A stretch of DNA of 64,000 bases from Diplonema papillatum (lineage: Eukaryota > Euglenozoa > Diplonemea > Diplonemida > Diplonemidae), in contig JAPJBO010000088.1 of the NCBI GenBank assembly GCA_030068145.1, positions 352,749 through 416,748 on the forward strand. The letters are read 5' to 3'. Below, piece after piece: positions 19,608-30,840 of this stretch; position 1 is the stretch's first letter, and every line of letters starts with the position of its first letter. The position numbers were made by a program, and so were the translations under genes. The notes beneath the pieces are model-generated. The model did no database searches. It was not told the DNA's origin and worked only from the letters and a program-made list of their open reading frames with translations.

Positions 19608-21597
19608 CCCGCTTTGCTTTTACCCCACTTTGAGAGCCGTACACTCCCCTTTTTCCCTTTTTCTATTTTTGCATCCCGTTTCCAGACTTCTTCCTCGATG
19701 AAGACTCGCTTATGAGCCCTCTTCTGTGGCTGTGTGTGTGCTAGAACTCATGTATGGGTAACCCCTGTTGCGGAGCATGGCTCAGGCCGTAGGCTTCCCC
19801 ACGTCACAGCTGACGCTCCTTTCTTGCTGCCCGTAGTGACCGCGCGCTGTCCGGAACTGTAGCCTTGTTCGACAATGGCCCCCTGCTTCGTGTCCCGTGT
19901 GTTGTTGGTTGCAACATGTATCCGGGGGGAGACGTCTTCTTGTACACACGGAGCAACGAGCTGCGCCGTGTTTCAAACACTTCGCTTTCCTATTTCCCGT
20001 TCGCTTCACTGTTGGCCGTGCGCCAGCTGCCCCTCTGCCCCCTTCCCCTCCACTCTGCTGCCTCCTCCCAGGCCGCCTCGTAATATCTCTCCGGCTGTAC
20101 GCATCCCGCCCACTGCTCACGCCTTAACAAACGGGTTTGAAGCGGCCGTGGCGCGGTGTGTGTGCGTGTGTTTCGGACCCGTTTTACGCTCAGCTTTGAC
20201 TAGGTGACGGCCGACACACCCGGGCTGGGAGTGGGGGGTCCCTGCACGTGTCGCTTCTATAAGCGTAGCGCTTCGATCAGCAGTTGGCAAAATGCTCCAT
20301 TTTTCTGATGCACAATCGCCACTGTGTCTGCGCGTGTCCAACTTGCCTCCTCAGCAGCGGCTCTGGTCTTGGCACTCAATCTATTCGTGTAGGTATCCGC
20401 GAAGACAGGCGACTTCACCGCATCCGCACTGATCAAGAAAGTAAAGATAGACTCGCTCGCGTGGTTCGAACTTCCGGTTTTCATCTTCCACAACGCGCTC
20501 ACGCTCTCCTGAAGAGAGAGCAAGAGAGAGAGAGAGAGAGAGAGAGCCCACCGGGACGACAGCAATACGGTTAGCAGAGAGGTGCCGCTGATTCCAGTAC
20601 CCGTGACGTTACCAAGAGTGGGTGAGACCATCGTGTCCAGGCTCGTTTCTTCGTCCTCGGAGGGGCCATCGCTTACAATCACTTGCCATCATGCGCAAAA
20701 GCGAAAGAAAAGCAAAAAGGGGCATGGCCGTATTCTTGTACTATCTTGGGACGCAGAATCGTGTGCATCGTGAAAGTGGAACGCGCGAAGATTGAAACAC
20801 ATCGCTTTTGGCGGCAGGGGAGGAACGGGTCATCATCATGCATAGAGTGCGAGAAACGCCCTCTGTTGCAAATGGTGGTAGCGCAACGAATACTGCAGCA
20901 AGTCGGGTGTTAGCACGAGAAGGTCAGAAATGGGCTGTGACAACGTTCCTGGGCTATGCTGTGCAACGCAACGAGGCTAGCTCGGGTGGGTTCCCCATGA
21001 GCTTCATTTTGCATCAAGTGAAATGCATGACGGCAAATACAAACGGGCAAATGCAAACGGAAAATAGTCATGATAATGTTTTTACTGCGTGGTATGCCTT
21101 TCGTTTAAAATAGATCACAGAGCTCCATGCGGGCAGCCAAGGCGTTTCCAGCGCAAGCACAATGGGTCCAGTAGTCAATCCCAGCACCGCACCCAGCTTT
21201 CTAACAGCAACAGCACTACTATCTGTATAGTGCGTTGCTCGGGGTAGTCGGAGGCCTGACAATCACACTAATGCAACCCATTTGCAACTACCTGGTGCTA
21301 GAAACACCGCCGGGTGCTGGCACCAAGCCCAACGTGTCTCGTTGACGGGGCATAGATATCATCCTTTGCTTCGATGTGCGCATGCAGTGACTGCAGAGTG
21401 GCTGATCTTTCGACTGGTCATGCGTACTCAAAACGCGACGTAGCCGCATGCAGTACGTAATGGGGCTATGTTCACTTCGCTGCCTCAATAGCGTTGCTTG
21501 TAGGCACAGTGACCTTTCCCGCTAGCAAAAGGGGTGAATGCATGACCAGGTTCGTGTACCGGTGGCTAATAGGCTTGGTGTGGTCCGTGACCGCTAA
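19608..21597. other. Intergenic region, no supported gene
   Basis: Single-copy-looking DNA with an (AG)n microsatellite at about 20518-20546 and a GT-rich stretch near 20157. A 141-codon minus-strand frame at 20257-20682 runs through the AG microsatellite and has no recognisable domain, so I do not call it. Confidence 0.5.
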
Positions 21598-21740
21598 AAG
21601 AGGCCGGCGCTTCGTTTTGTTTATGCGTGCCGGTGGATCGGTTTCCCAATTTTGTTTTACACCCTGTTTCATTTTCAGGTTCGGAATTGCGAGCAACAAG
21701 CAAAACATGCTTGCTGATGTCTTTGTAGCCTCTGTTGTTT
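21598..21740 (+). repeat. Dispersed repeat R1, diverged copy
   Basis: Carries GCGCTTCGTTTTGTTTATGC, a CCCTGTTTCATTTTCAGGTT middle segment and a GCTGATGTCTTTGTAGCC tail. It is closest to the copy at 61608, which has the same CATTTTCAGGTT variant, so R1 has subfamilies. Confidence 0.7.
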
Positions 21741-22140
21741 GGCGCGCACGAGCGAAACTCACCTGCTATGGTGACTGTCGTGTAGTAGTACAGGAACTGA
21801 CCAGTCCGCCGTGGCAGAAGGCAATTCCAACAATTCCGACTGAGAATGGGAATGGTCGCCCCATGCTAAGCATGATGTGTGGGTGCGCGTACAGACATGA
21901 ACCTCCGCGAAGCTGGTGAAGGAAAGCGTTTCCCTCATCACCGGGCTCGATGACCGTCGTGCAGTTCGCTGTTTTGACCTACTGGAAGGGGCTTTGCTTA
22001 CGGATTGACCTTCAGAGCAGCAGTAGGGCAACCCCCGCTACTAGCGTACAACCAACACACGGCAAGCGGCAAACGCGATCCTTTCAGCGGCACGCAACAA
22101 AAAGTGACAGTGCGGTTTCCCCGGGTTTGCTACAACCGTA

Positions 22141-22385
22141 ATTGGAATAGAGTTGAACTGGACTAAAGCTGGAACGGGTAAATGACAGACAAGGTAAAAC
22201 CTGGGACACCCGGGGGGTGTCCCAGGTAGTCACCTGCGTGACTGCACCAGTGGTGCTCCTGCAGCCTCCTATGACAGCGGCATCTAGGGGTCGAGCAAGT
22301 CGCAAACCCCAAAAAAGAATAGGCGTGTGTTTGTTTGTACGTGCCGGGGTGTCCCAGGTTTTACCCGGTTCAACACTAATCCAAT
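22141..22385. mobile_element. Small MITE with TA target duplication
   Basis: The left end reads ATTGGAATAGAGTTGAAC. The right end in reverse reads ATTGGATTAGTGTTGAAC, 16 of 18 identical. TA flanks both ends, at 22139-22140 and 22386-22387. Inside are inverted copies of GGTAAAACCTGGGACACCC (about 22193 and 22369) and the palindrome ACACCCGGGGGGTGT. A partial R1-like segment lies near 22309-22350. At 245 bp it cannot encode a transposase. TA duplication suggests a Tc1/mariner-type donor. Confidence 0.65.
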
Positions 22386-22422
22386 TACAGTACCACGCTT
22401 CTTAGTCGCGCGGGACAGGCGG

Positions 22423-22890
22423 GTTGGCCAGAGAATCTCTAAGCGTGTTCGAGGTTTCGCTGAAGCATATCGTCAGATCCACCAGTGATGCTTCCGAAAG
22501 CGACGGGCGGTTTTGGCCAGAGAAGCTCTAAGCGTGTTCGAGGTTTCGCTGAAGCATATCGTCAGATCCACCAGTGATGCTTCCGAAAGCGACGGGCGGT
22601 TTTGGCCAGAGAAGCTCTAAGCGTGTTCGAGGTTTCGCTGAAGCATATCGTCAGATCCACCAGTGATGCTTCCGAAAGCGACGGGCGGTTTTGGCCAGAG
22701 AAGCTCTAAGCGTGTTCGAGGTTTCGCTGAAGCATATCGTCAGATCCACCAGAGATGCTTCCGAAAGCGACGGGCGGTTTTGTCAGAGAATCTCTAAGCG
22801 TGTTCGAGGTTTCGCTGAAGCATATCGTCAGATCCACCAGAGATGCTTCCGAAAGCGACGGGCGGTTTTGGCCAGAGAAGCTCTGAGCCT
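22423..22890 (+). repeat. 89-bp tandem repeat, about five copies
   Basis: Each unit contains TTGGCCAGAGAAGCTCTAAG, CGTGTTCGAGGTTTCGCTGA and AGCATATCGTCAGATCCACC. Copies are nearly identical; the fifth has lost GGCC and reads TTTGTCAGAG. The 89-bp period is not a multiple of three, so the frame at 22691-22912 is not a repeat protein. Confidence 0.95.
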
Positions 22891-22912
22891 GTGGGAAACT
22901 CTGAAATCCTGA

Positions 22913-25560
22913 AGCTTGTCACAAGGGTCGGCCGGTGGTGCAACCGTTCACAATACCTTGCACCTTGAAGCCTTGTAGTGCAACCGCAAGATTGCAAGTG
23001 TTGAAAACCCCCACCTGCTGTTCTTTTGTGCACGAGGTATCTTGCTTGCGCGCCTGAGAATACGTTTACCAGTTTCCAAAAACGCTTTCAACGCTTTGTC
23101 CTGAGAACAACAGAGGGGCTCCCTGATTCCTCCGCCCGCTCTGTCTACCCAAGTACGCCACACCTTGATGCTTTGGCGTAGGTAAAACGTCAGCCACTTT
23201 TCCCGCAGGCCGCAGCACCGCGCTGAAGGACATGAAGCTTGGCTCTCCATGTAGCAGGCGTTCTTCGGTGCACTTCTGCTCGCAAAAGGGGAGGTGCCAT
23301 CTGCCGGATCCATCCCGAAGGGGTACGGTGTTAGACGCATCATACTGCGTCAGTTCTGTGTCTCGGATTAGGGTTAAAGGTTTAGAGTCTCCGGTTGACC
23401 ATTGAGGCTGGGTCGGCCACACCAATTCGCTATGGATTTAGCCTTGGGCCCCCCGCCCTTCGTATCACAACAAGGTATGTCGTCTATGGGGAAGCATCAA
23501 CAGTCGCCAAGGCATAGCATTGTGAGTGGGTGGTGTTCGGGGTTTGGACTTGCCCTCTCCACGCCCTGGCGGAGAGGGCAATATATGGGATCAAGAGGCT
23601 TACTACGCACAACATTAACCTTTTTTTTCCTGTCGCCTTGTATCATAGAATGCAAACAAATCGCAACTTGCCTCCTTTTGTTTTTAAAATGCCACGCCCA
23701 ATACTCGACGGGGAATACAAACACAATCTGATTCGTTCTTCGCTTACACCACCGTGTGTTTTTTCACTCAGGAATATTTTTCCTGTTGTGTTTGTGTCTT
23801 GTCGTGTAGGGGTAGACTCCCAGTCCGTTCGACACGTGTTCGGTAGTGAGAGCACTTGGGATTCCTTCGGTTCTTTGTTTGGCAGCTTCGTCGAGCATTT
23901 CCTTCCAAGCGCGACAAAATGCGGTGAAGCCAAAAAATCCTGACTTTGTTGGCCGAAGCGAAATCTGCGTTACTTGCTTTGTTTGCACTCTATGTTATTT
24001 TATAAAACTTAGATTTTATGTAACTTGTTGTTCTGCGGCCTGTCGATCTTCTCAGGTGGTACAAATCCCCTGGAATGTCGACTGCAGAGGTGCTGGTACT
24101 GACGGTCAGGTGAACAAAACAGAATGCGAGGAAACAGAAAGAGGGAAAGACTGAGTGTGTTGTGTGGTATGTGTTTAGTGTGGTTGGAATCCCTAACTTC
24201 GTTTTCCCGCTATTACCTCGAAAGAGCGGGAGCACAGTGGGTGCAACTGGTCGACCTTCGCAGAACGAGTGGTGAACTTCAGTGGCCGGCGAGTGGAGTT
24301 TAAGGTTACCGTGAACTCTTTCAACCCGCTTGGGCGAGTGGATATGAGGTCTTCTTCGTAACGCGGGGTTTTCGATTTGACACGTTGTGTGCGTGTGTGT
24401 TTTGCGGACTCATTTTAACGAGGCGCCCCCCTTAGCGAGAGTGTGACCACGCATGTGCGTGTGTGTGTGTGTGTGTGCGTGTGTGTGTGTAATCTCAGTA
24501 ATGGGCAACCCCTGAGCGGAGTCTAGCCGTGTGTGGGTGTATTGTGCTGTGACTTGCTTGTGTCCTAGTGTTACGCGATGTGTGTTGCGTATTGAGTATG
24601 AGGGTATCGTCTCTATCCACGGGCACGCTCGCAAGGGAAGTGGCGTGAATCGCCTGTCATCAAGAAGTGTCGACACTGCTGTCCCCGGATGCGCCTTTTG
24701 GATCCTTTCACGCTTTCTGTAGAGCTTGATTGTCTGCCTGTCTGTCTGTCTGTCTATCTGATTTGTTTGTGGTGGCGCGGAGACGAGGACGGCTGTGGGC
24801 CAGCCCACCTCTCCCGAAACTGCAGAGAATAGTGCGAAGAATAGCTAGCAGAGCTATCAGCTGTCCTTGATAGAGGCTACCACTACGGATTCTCTGCACT
24901 CGCACGGGCGCACGGTCCAGCAGCTGTCTATCACGATTGGGGGCACACTGCGCGGCAAAAAAAGGTAGAACTCATGAAACGAACTACAGAGAAGTCCAAT
25001 TGGGAACACTCCTAGAGCCGAGAGTCCAATTCTAACACTTTTTGCGGCGCTGATCAGCCATAAGCGAGCATTTCTTCAACAGACAGCCTGCTGTGCTGCT
25101 AAGTGCTATGATTGAATATTTGGCTTTTAGAAGTGCTGGGGTTGGATTCTCGGCTTGGAGTTCCACAATGGACTTTTCTCAGCGAATACTTGTTTGCAAA
25201 GATGACTTGGCTGATGCAGGGAGTAATGCGCATGTAGATGTTTTGAAACGGCTGTGAGCTGAGCAAAGAGCAGTCTACAGGTGAGGTGAGGCCTGGAGGC
25301 AGAGGATGAGAACGCAAATACGTGCTTGCCGTTGCCTCTGGCTCCTGCTATTTGCTGGATTTCTCTCGTTGGAAAGCGGTGCTAGTCGGTTTTGCCTCCG
25401 ACGATCCCGTATGGACGCGTGCGGATTGAGGGGGAAGTCTTAGTGTAAGGGGTTGGGCGCAATCCTGCCCCTCGTGGATGCTTGATTGCTGCTGGCATCA
25501 AAATCGCTCCTCTTTCATGCGGTGCCAGTGGTCTTCTTTCCCCGCAAGTGTCAGACTTGC
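22913..25560. other. Repeat-poor region with R2 and microsatellites, no gene
   Basis: Contains an R2 fragment at 23365-23460 (TTTAGAGTCTCCGGTTGACC, ATTGAGGCTGGGT, CCTTGGGCCCCCCGCC), a GT-rich tract at 24454-24490 and a CTGT microsatellite at about 24731-24758. The stretches at 12300-12450 and 23740-23900 share TTACACCACCGTGTGTT, CTTGTCGTGTAGGGGTAGAC and GAGCATTTCCTTCCGAGC-like blocks, so they are copies of another dispersed repeat. No coding frame is convincing. Confidence 0.55.
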
Positions 25561-26260
25561 CCCGGTTTTTGTTTTGTTCAGGCAGGGCAATCTGCCTGAA
25601 CAAAACAAAAAGCCCCGGGTACCAGGGAAAGCCTGCTACACGGAGCCAAGCTTCACGTGTTCGGCGGTACTGCAGAGCCACAGGCCTACGGGTCAAGTGG
25701 CTACCGATTTCCCAAACTAAAAAAAGCATCAAGGCGTGGCGCACCTTGGGGCTTCGCGCGTTGCGCTGAACACAACCTCGTCGAGACGGTCAGTCGCAGG
25801 GCAGAGCGGACGGGGTTGTAGGACCGTGCTGCCTCCGACTCAAGCTTTGCAAGCTGTGGTTGATCGTCACGTTCTTGTACCTGGAGCGGCCTTTTCTTTT
25901 TTTCTTCTTCTTCTTCTTCAGGCAGGGCAGGCTGGGTAGTAGCTATAACTTCTTTTCGGCGCTGCCAGGTACCAGTGAAAGCCTGCTACACGCTACACGG
26001 GAGCCAAGCTTCACGTGTTCGGCGGTACTGCAGAGCCACGGGCCTACGGGTCAAGTGGTTACCGATTTCCCAACAACAAAAGCATCAACCTTGGGGCTTA
26101 GTGCTCGCGCTGAACACAAGCTCGTCGAAACGGTCAGCCACAGGGCGCGGACGGGATTGTAGCACTGTGCTGCCTCCGACTCAAGCTTTGCAAGCTGTGG
26201 CTGACCGTCACGTTCCAGACCCGGAGCGGCCTTTTTCTTTCTTGTTCCTCTTCGGCGCTG
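25560..26260 (+). repeat. Direct duplication of about 350 bp
   Basis: Two adjacent copies share GAAAGCCTGCTACACG, GAGCCAAGCTTCACGTGTTC, GGCGGTACTGCAGAGCCAC, ACCGATTTCCCAA, CTCGTCGA-ACGGTCAG and CTGCCTCCGACTCAAGCTTT. Copies start near 25620 and 25970. They differ by small indels, including a CTACACG insertion in the second. No conserved frame. Confidence 0.8.
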
Positions 26261-26436
26261 CCAGATACGAGACCGTGTGGCATTATGTCATGGGGAGTTT
26301 TCTGTTCCTGTCTTCGGGGGGCCTGTGCACAAGGAAAAACACACAATAGGGGTCTTCAGTCCAGTATGGTCTTGCGTCCGACATTACGAATCCACTGAAC
26401 CCCCATGCTCGACGAATGCAGTACTACAGGATACAC

Positions 26437-27107
26437 CAGGGCTAACGCTCCGTTTTCGGTCTCAGAGAAAATACGTGTGGCCCACATGTGGACGCTCAAG
26501 GTTAGAGGGGAAAAAAACCGTTCCCCCTATGTGCGGCGGGCAAAAAAGAATAGTGTCACTACTAACTTGGCGACACGTGGATGGCTTCTTGTAGGCCTAG
26601 ACACACCCTGCATGTGGACCAACCTGAGGCAAGCACAGTGTGGAGGTAGTAGTAGTAGTAGTAGTAGTAGTATGTGTCATCCTAATCCGGGAACAAGTCA
26701 GGGAGAAGAACGGAGCAATCTTTATAAACGAACGAGTGACATAACACATAGCACATGTGGAGGAAAAAATATATCAAAATCCACACGTGGTACCTGTGGA
26801 TCCACACGTGGGGGAACATTTCCGGAGTTGGGGCTTGCACTGATAAACGAAGCAACGGACGATCAGCATCAACTGACCAAAGGTGATGAAAATGATAAGA
26901 TAAAAGTTTCTTGTTCTTCGCGTGTACAGGGTATAAACCTCTCTGGGCCTGTATTAGCACTTTTTCGTTGGCTTCGTTTTCTCTTTCATGTGCAACCGTT
27001 GTTCCGGAAATGTTCCCGTCAGTACAGATGTACTATTAAGAAAGAAAATCCAAAAAAAAATTAACGTGTGGAAATCCACACGTTCCACACGTGGAGCGTA
27101 AGCCCTG
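26437..27107. mobile_element. hAT-like MITE with 8-bp target duplication
   Basis: The left end is CAGGGCTAACGCTCC and the right end in reverse is CAGGGCTTACGCTCC (14 of 15 identical). The 8-bp direct repeat GGATACAC flanks both ends exactly (26429-26436 and 27108-27115). CAGGG tips with 8-bp duplications are the signature of hAT transposons. The 671-bp element carries multiple ACGTGTGG, CCACATGTGG and CCACACGTGG motifs near both ends, plus an (AGT)n tract at 26647-26671. It contains no transposase; the long frame crossing it is unconserved. Confidence 0.85.
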
Positions 27108-27739
27108 GGATACACTGCTAAGCGCATGACGTCAACTGCATATGGCAGGTTAGCTTGGTGCTTGCGTGAATATGCCCCTCCCAGAGCACGCTCGCATATC
27201 AGTCGATCTTTGAGTGCGTGAGCCCCTCCGAAGAAAGGTCCATCACACTAGTTCCAAGCTACTTAGCCCGGGTCTCTGGGTCGCGTCCCCCTCCTTCTTG
27301 GTCGCCTGGTCTTGCTTCTCGTTGTCCGTTCGGACTGGTCGCTTCGCGCTTCCCCTTCGTCTTGCATCACCTCGTCTCCACTCCCTGCCGCACGGGCTTC
27401 TACGGTTTGTGCCACCTGCGACGCGGGTCGCTATACTGCTTTACAGAGCACGCTTGCAGGGAACACTGATGTTGTTGGCAACGCTTGTCGGTCGTCGGGC
27501 GGACGTTTTCTATGCAGGATTCTGTGCTTTGCTTGTGTTTGTTTCGGTGGGCACTCTCCTGCGCCTGACTGGCTACGCAGGTGTGTGGGAGTGCTAGAGG
27601 AGCGTAGGGTTTTTTGTGCGATCACCCGTGACACCGAATTAGACTTTAACTCGCGCTTGAGCCAGGATGCCCACTCCCGATGTCGGCTCTTCCTAACCTA
27701 GACAAGCAGAATTGTCTAAGGGTTGGATTGTTCACCCAC

Positions 27740-27743
27740 TTAC

Positions 27744-27786
<43 letters not shown>

Positions 27787-27940
27787 GTTACCCTACCGAT
27801 GGACAAAGAGCCCATCGGGCCAGCGCATTCCGGCAGCAATACGGGGCAGTACGAGAGGAACTCCCGTTTTTCTTTTTTCTTTTTTTTTTTTTTTTAGTTC
27901 CTGGTACCTACGGTTTGTTCGATCGGGCGGTGCTGCCGTT
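27740..27940 (+). rRNA. Large-subunit rRNA fragment (3' domain, sarcin-ricin region)
   Basis: AGGGAACGTGAGCTGGGTTT, AGACCGTCGTGAGACAGGTT and AGTACGAGAGGAACTCCCG match the universally conserved 3' part of LSU rRNA, the last including the sarcin-ricin loop. A poly-T tract (about 27869-27897) interrupts it and a related tail follows (TTCGATCGGGCGGTGCTGCCG). It is a short isolated piece with no flanking rRNA, so a pseudogene, rRNA-derived retroposon or fragmented rRNA gene are all possible. A second copy is at 60423. Confidence 0.75.
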
Positions 27941-28069
27941 CCTCCGGGCTCTTCGTAACAAAACCGTTCGCATACGTTCTTCATGATAGCGACGTTGCGA
28001 GCTGCCAAGTCGTCCATGATTATGCCAGTACGTTGTACTGCGCCTTTTTCTTTCTTTTTCGGCAATTTC

Positions 28070-28260
28070 TTAGAGTTAAAGTTCGCTTGAAATTTCGGGG
28101 TTTTAGGGTCTCCGTGTGACCGTTTATGAATGGGTTCTCTCAGAGCAAGAAAGGGCGAAATGGGTACGGGTTGAATATTTGGTTCACGCTTTCGTTCTGG
28201 GTTATGGTTAACCATGTCCGGGACTGTTTGTGACCGACACCAAGTACATTCCTTCGTGTC
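28070..28260 (+). repeat. Dispersed repeat family R2, long copy
   Basis: Starts TTAGAGTTAAAGTTCGCTTG, continues GGGGTTTTAGGGTCTCCG and GTGACCGTTTATGAATGGGT, and ends GTTTGTGACCGACACCAAGT. The copy at 39762 matches it nearly end to end, and 36935 is a diverged copy. Short pieces with GAGTCTCCGG-TTGACC occur at 28370, 36540, 50040 and 63960 and elsewhere. No coding capacity. Confidence 0.8.
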
Positions 28261-28857
28261 TACAAGTTGAAACAGGGGTTGCCTTGTAGCCCGTACCGGT
28301 CTGATGTCCGCGTGTTTATGTATTTTCTCGAAGAGTAGTGGTGCGGGTTGTTCCTTGTTGGTGTGCAAATTCGCTTGGAATTCCGGGGGTTTAGAGTCTC
28401 CGGGTGACTTCCAGCAAAAGGGGTATCCTTTGTACGCAGCGTGTTCTTGTTTCTTGTAGTAGTATCTTCTTTCTTGAACAAAAGAAATGCATAGTTTTGG
28501 TTTATTCTTTTGCTTTTCGTTGTCGACAACATTATTTACTTTCAGCGTCTTTTCATGCCTTTTAGTGACGGTATTTTTTGGTTTTCTTTCTTCACCATGG
28601 ATGACCATGGAAAAAAAGTTGTGCCGTTGGTCGTGTGCAACTCCAAGAACAGGGCTGCTTTTTCACGATCGCGGAAGTCTGCAGCCCTGACGTACCCTGA
28701 AGCAGGACCGACCCCCACTTCCGTGAGCGAAAATAGCGAACATTCATCGGTGTTCTTTCTGCACACCTGGGGCTTGCTCAATGCAGCAGGTTTTCGCCGC
28801 CAATTGAGTGCGACGGCCTTATGCTATGGGGGAAGGGGAGGGCCCGTAGGACTAAGG

Positions 28858-29421
28858 TGGTTTGGTACGCGTATCAGATGCAGTTTTTGAAATCGTGATG
28901 CGTGATACGTATCACGTGTGATACGGCGATACGGCTGTGATACGGCGCCTGCAGTCAGCCATTATGATGAGCAGAAAGAGTACGCCTGTCACATTTGTCA
29001 GGGCGTCATGCGGTGCATCGTCTGTGTCTGCGCGGTACCACCGCAGTGGGATCAGCTGCAGACCCTCCTTTGCTTCTTCAACATTCATACTTGCGGTACA
29101 GCGGACTCAAAGCGAACTGCTTCGTGCACATGCCGCCGCGCACTGCCGTCTAGTGTCCATCCAGTTTTGGCCATCAACAGAACAAGCGCCTTGACTTGGT
29201 CCTTGCGTGCGGCGGTTTCGTGTCGGTCCAGCCTCAGACGGCTAGTTAATTCTTCCTAGTAACTCCAGCTTCCGAGGCTGGACTCCATCGTGTGCACTTG
29301 TCGGCAACTCCATCCTACCTGAACGTGCAGTGCAAGAGGGCGCCGGACCACAGCCGTATCGATACGCGGCGCCTGAGATCGAGATACGCGATACGTATCA
29401 CGTATCGCCACGTACGCCAAG
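28858..29421. mobile_element. Foldback-like element with GATACGTATC palindromes
   Basis: A left cluster at about 28895-28955 (GTGATACGTATCACGTGTGA, GATACGGCGATACGGCTG, GGCGCCTG) faces an inverted right cluster at about 29350-29412 (CAGCCGTATCGATACG, GGCGCCTGAG, GCGATACGTATCACGTATCG). The middle is unremarkable and includes a fragment of a CACGGTG-type MITE at 29258-29292. Exact edges and a target duplication were not resolved. Confidence 0.55.
29258..29292 (-). mobile_element. Solo end of a CACGGTG-type element
   Basis: Read in reverse, CACGATG is followed by GAGTCCAGCCTCGGAAGCTG and GAGTTA, matching the end of the non-autonomous family at 33027. No partner arm was found, so this is a truncated copy. 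Confidence 0.55.
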
Positions 29422-30221
29422 TGCACTCAGAAGGCTCGTTTTAATTAGTGAACGGTCCAATGCTCTACTTCTGAGCTGAAAATTTCACTAATTCGACCGC
29501 TCACTAATAACCCCATTTATGGTAATGACATGTATAAAGACTGTTTCATTAACGTCGACATAGTCAGAACCCGAGCTGGTGTTCGGTCACTGCCCGGGTT
29601 GACACGTCAAAAATATGCAATGCTTGCTGATGTGCATACATGCTAAAATTCGAAGCTTTTCCAAGGAGTCTCAGGTTCTCCTATGGAGCAGCAAGCTCTG
29701 GCTGTGCCGCCCAAGAGCGGAATCAGCTTGATGCACAAACCGGGCAAGATGTGAATCACGATGTTGTCGCAAAAAGCTGATCGGCAGACCTTCCAAAAAG
29801 CAGCCGGCTGATTATCAGCCGGTCAGTTTTTTCCAGAATTTTTTCCCGGCTGAAGTCAGCTGCTTTTTTCCTTAGCGCGAACACTGTGCCCAGTGACTCT
29901 TAGACATTTGTTAGCGGCTCAAGGAACACTAGTCATGTACAGAGTATCAGCAGCCTCAGAGCATCCAAGGATGTATGAGCCATGGCAGCATGCACTAGAG
30001 AGCATCCAAGGATGTATGAGCCATGGCAGCATGCACTAGACATGTACACCTATCTACAGGATGGCCTGTGCTACCTGCTACCATAGCTACTCCTTAGAGG
30101 CGACCGCTGTTGCATATGGGTCCTCATACACACGTGCGCGTACTACCCTATGACAGCGAGGCAGAAAACTAAGTAATTGTCTCAAGAGGTTCGAGGTTGG
30201 TTCCGCCTCTTCCTGCCAGGG
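29422..30221. other. Repeat-rich intergenic stretch
   Basis: Includes an inverted ATTAGTGAACGGTCC-type pair (about 29444 and 29490), the palindromic CCGGCTGATTATCAGCCGG near 29801, and a direct repeat of about 43 bp beginning AGAGCATCCAAGGATGTATG (about 29955 and 29998). No gene is visible. Confidence 0.5.
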
Positions 30222-30840
30222 GGGAAAATCTTAGTTTAATGTCTAGGCAGGACACTGCCTCTCATGCATGTTTGATGCTAGCATCAAGTCTTCTTCGAAG
30301 AGAGTGTACAATAGAACCAGGGGGGGGAAGGGGGGCGATGAAAAAGAGTTGCGGACGACGAAAGGCAAGCCTCAAGCTAAAAGTTGCGTAGTATGTGCTT
30401 ATAACAGAACTTGAGTTTGAGTCTCGTCGCCGTTATCAAGCTCTGCTGCTGGACAGGGTCAGGCCAGATGATGCGGAGCTTCCTAACTTCCGCAGACACC
30501 GAACAGCAAAGGCGTTGGACAAGGGGAACAAGGGGGGCGAAGGGGGGTCAAGTGGAGGTGAATATTTCCTCGGTTTCGCATTGTGGCCATTTTCCGAGTC
30601 TAAACCAGCATCCGACCACCTGTTTTGGACTTCCGGAGCGTTTTGGGGCACCGAATTGGTTGGTTTCCAGTTTGGGGTGTCTGGCGCTTTCCTTCGGTGA
30701 TTTTTCGTTTCGGTCTAGTGAGAGTTTGTTTGAACATCCGGGTTCCAGAGATCTCGCGAACTTCGGCAAAATGGGACAAAAAGAGGAAGGGGTTTCTTTC
30801 GCCGTGCCTTTTTTTGGCGATTTCTCGGTGCGGTCAGCTA

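Noticed and set aside
20257-20682. 141-codon minus-strand frame
   Set aside because: Runs through an AG microsatellite, no domain, no splice-linked partner.
22423-22890. CRISPR-like array
   Set aside because: Contiguous tandem units without unique spacers, in a eukaryotic genome.
22691-22912. Possible repeat protein in the 89-bp tandem array
   Set aside because: The unit length is not a multiple of three and the peptide changes from unit to unit.
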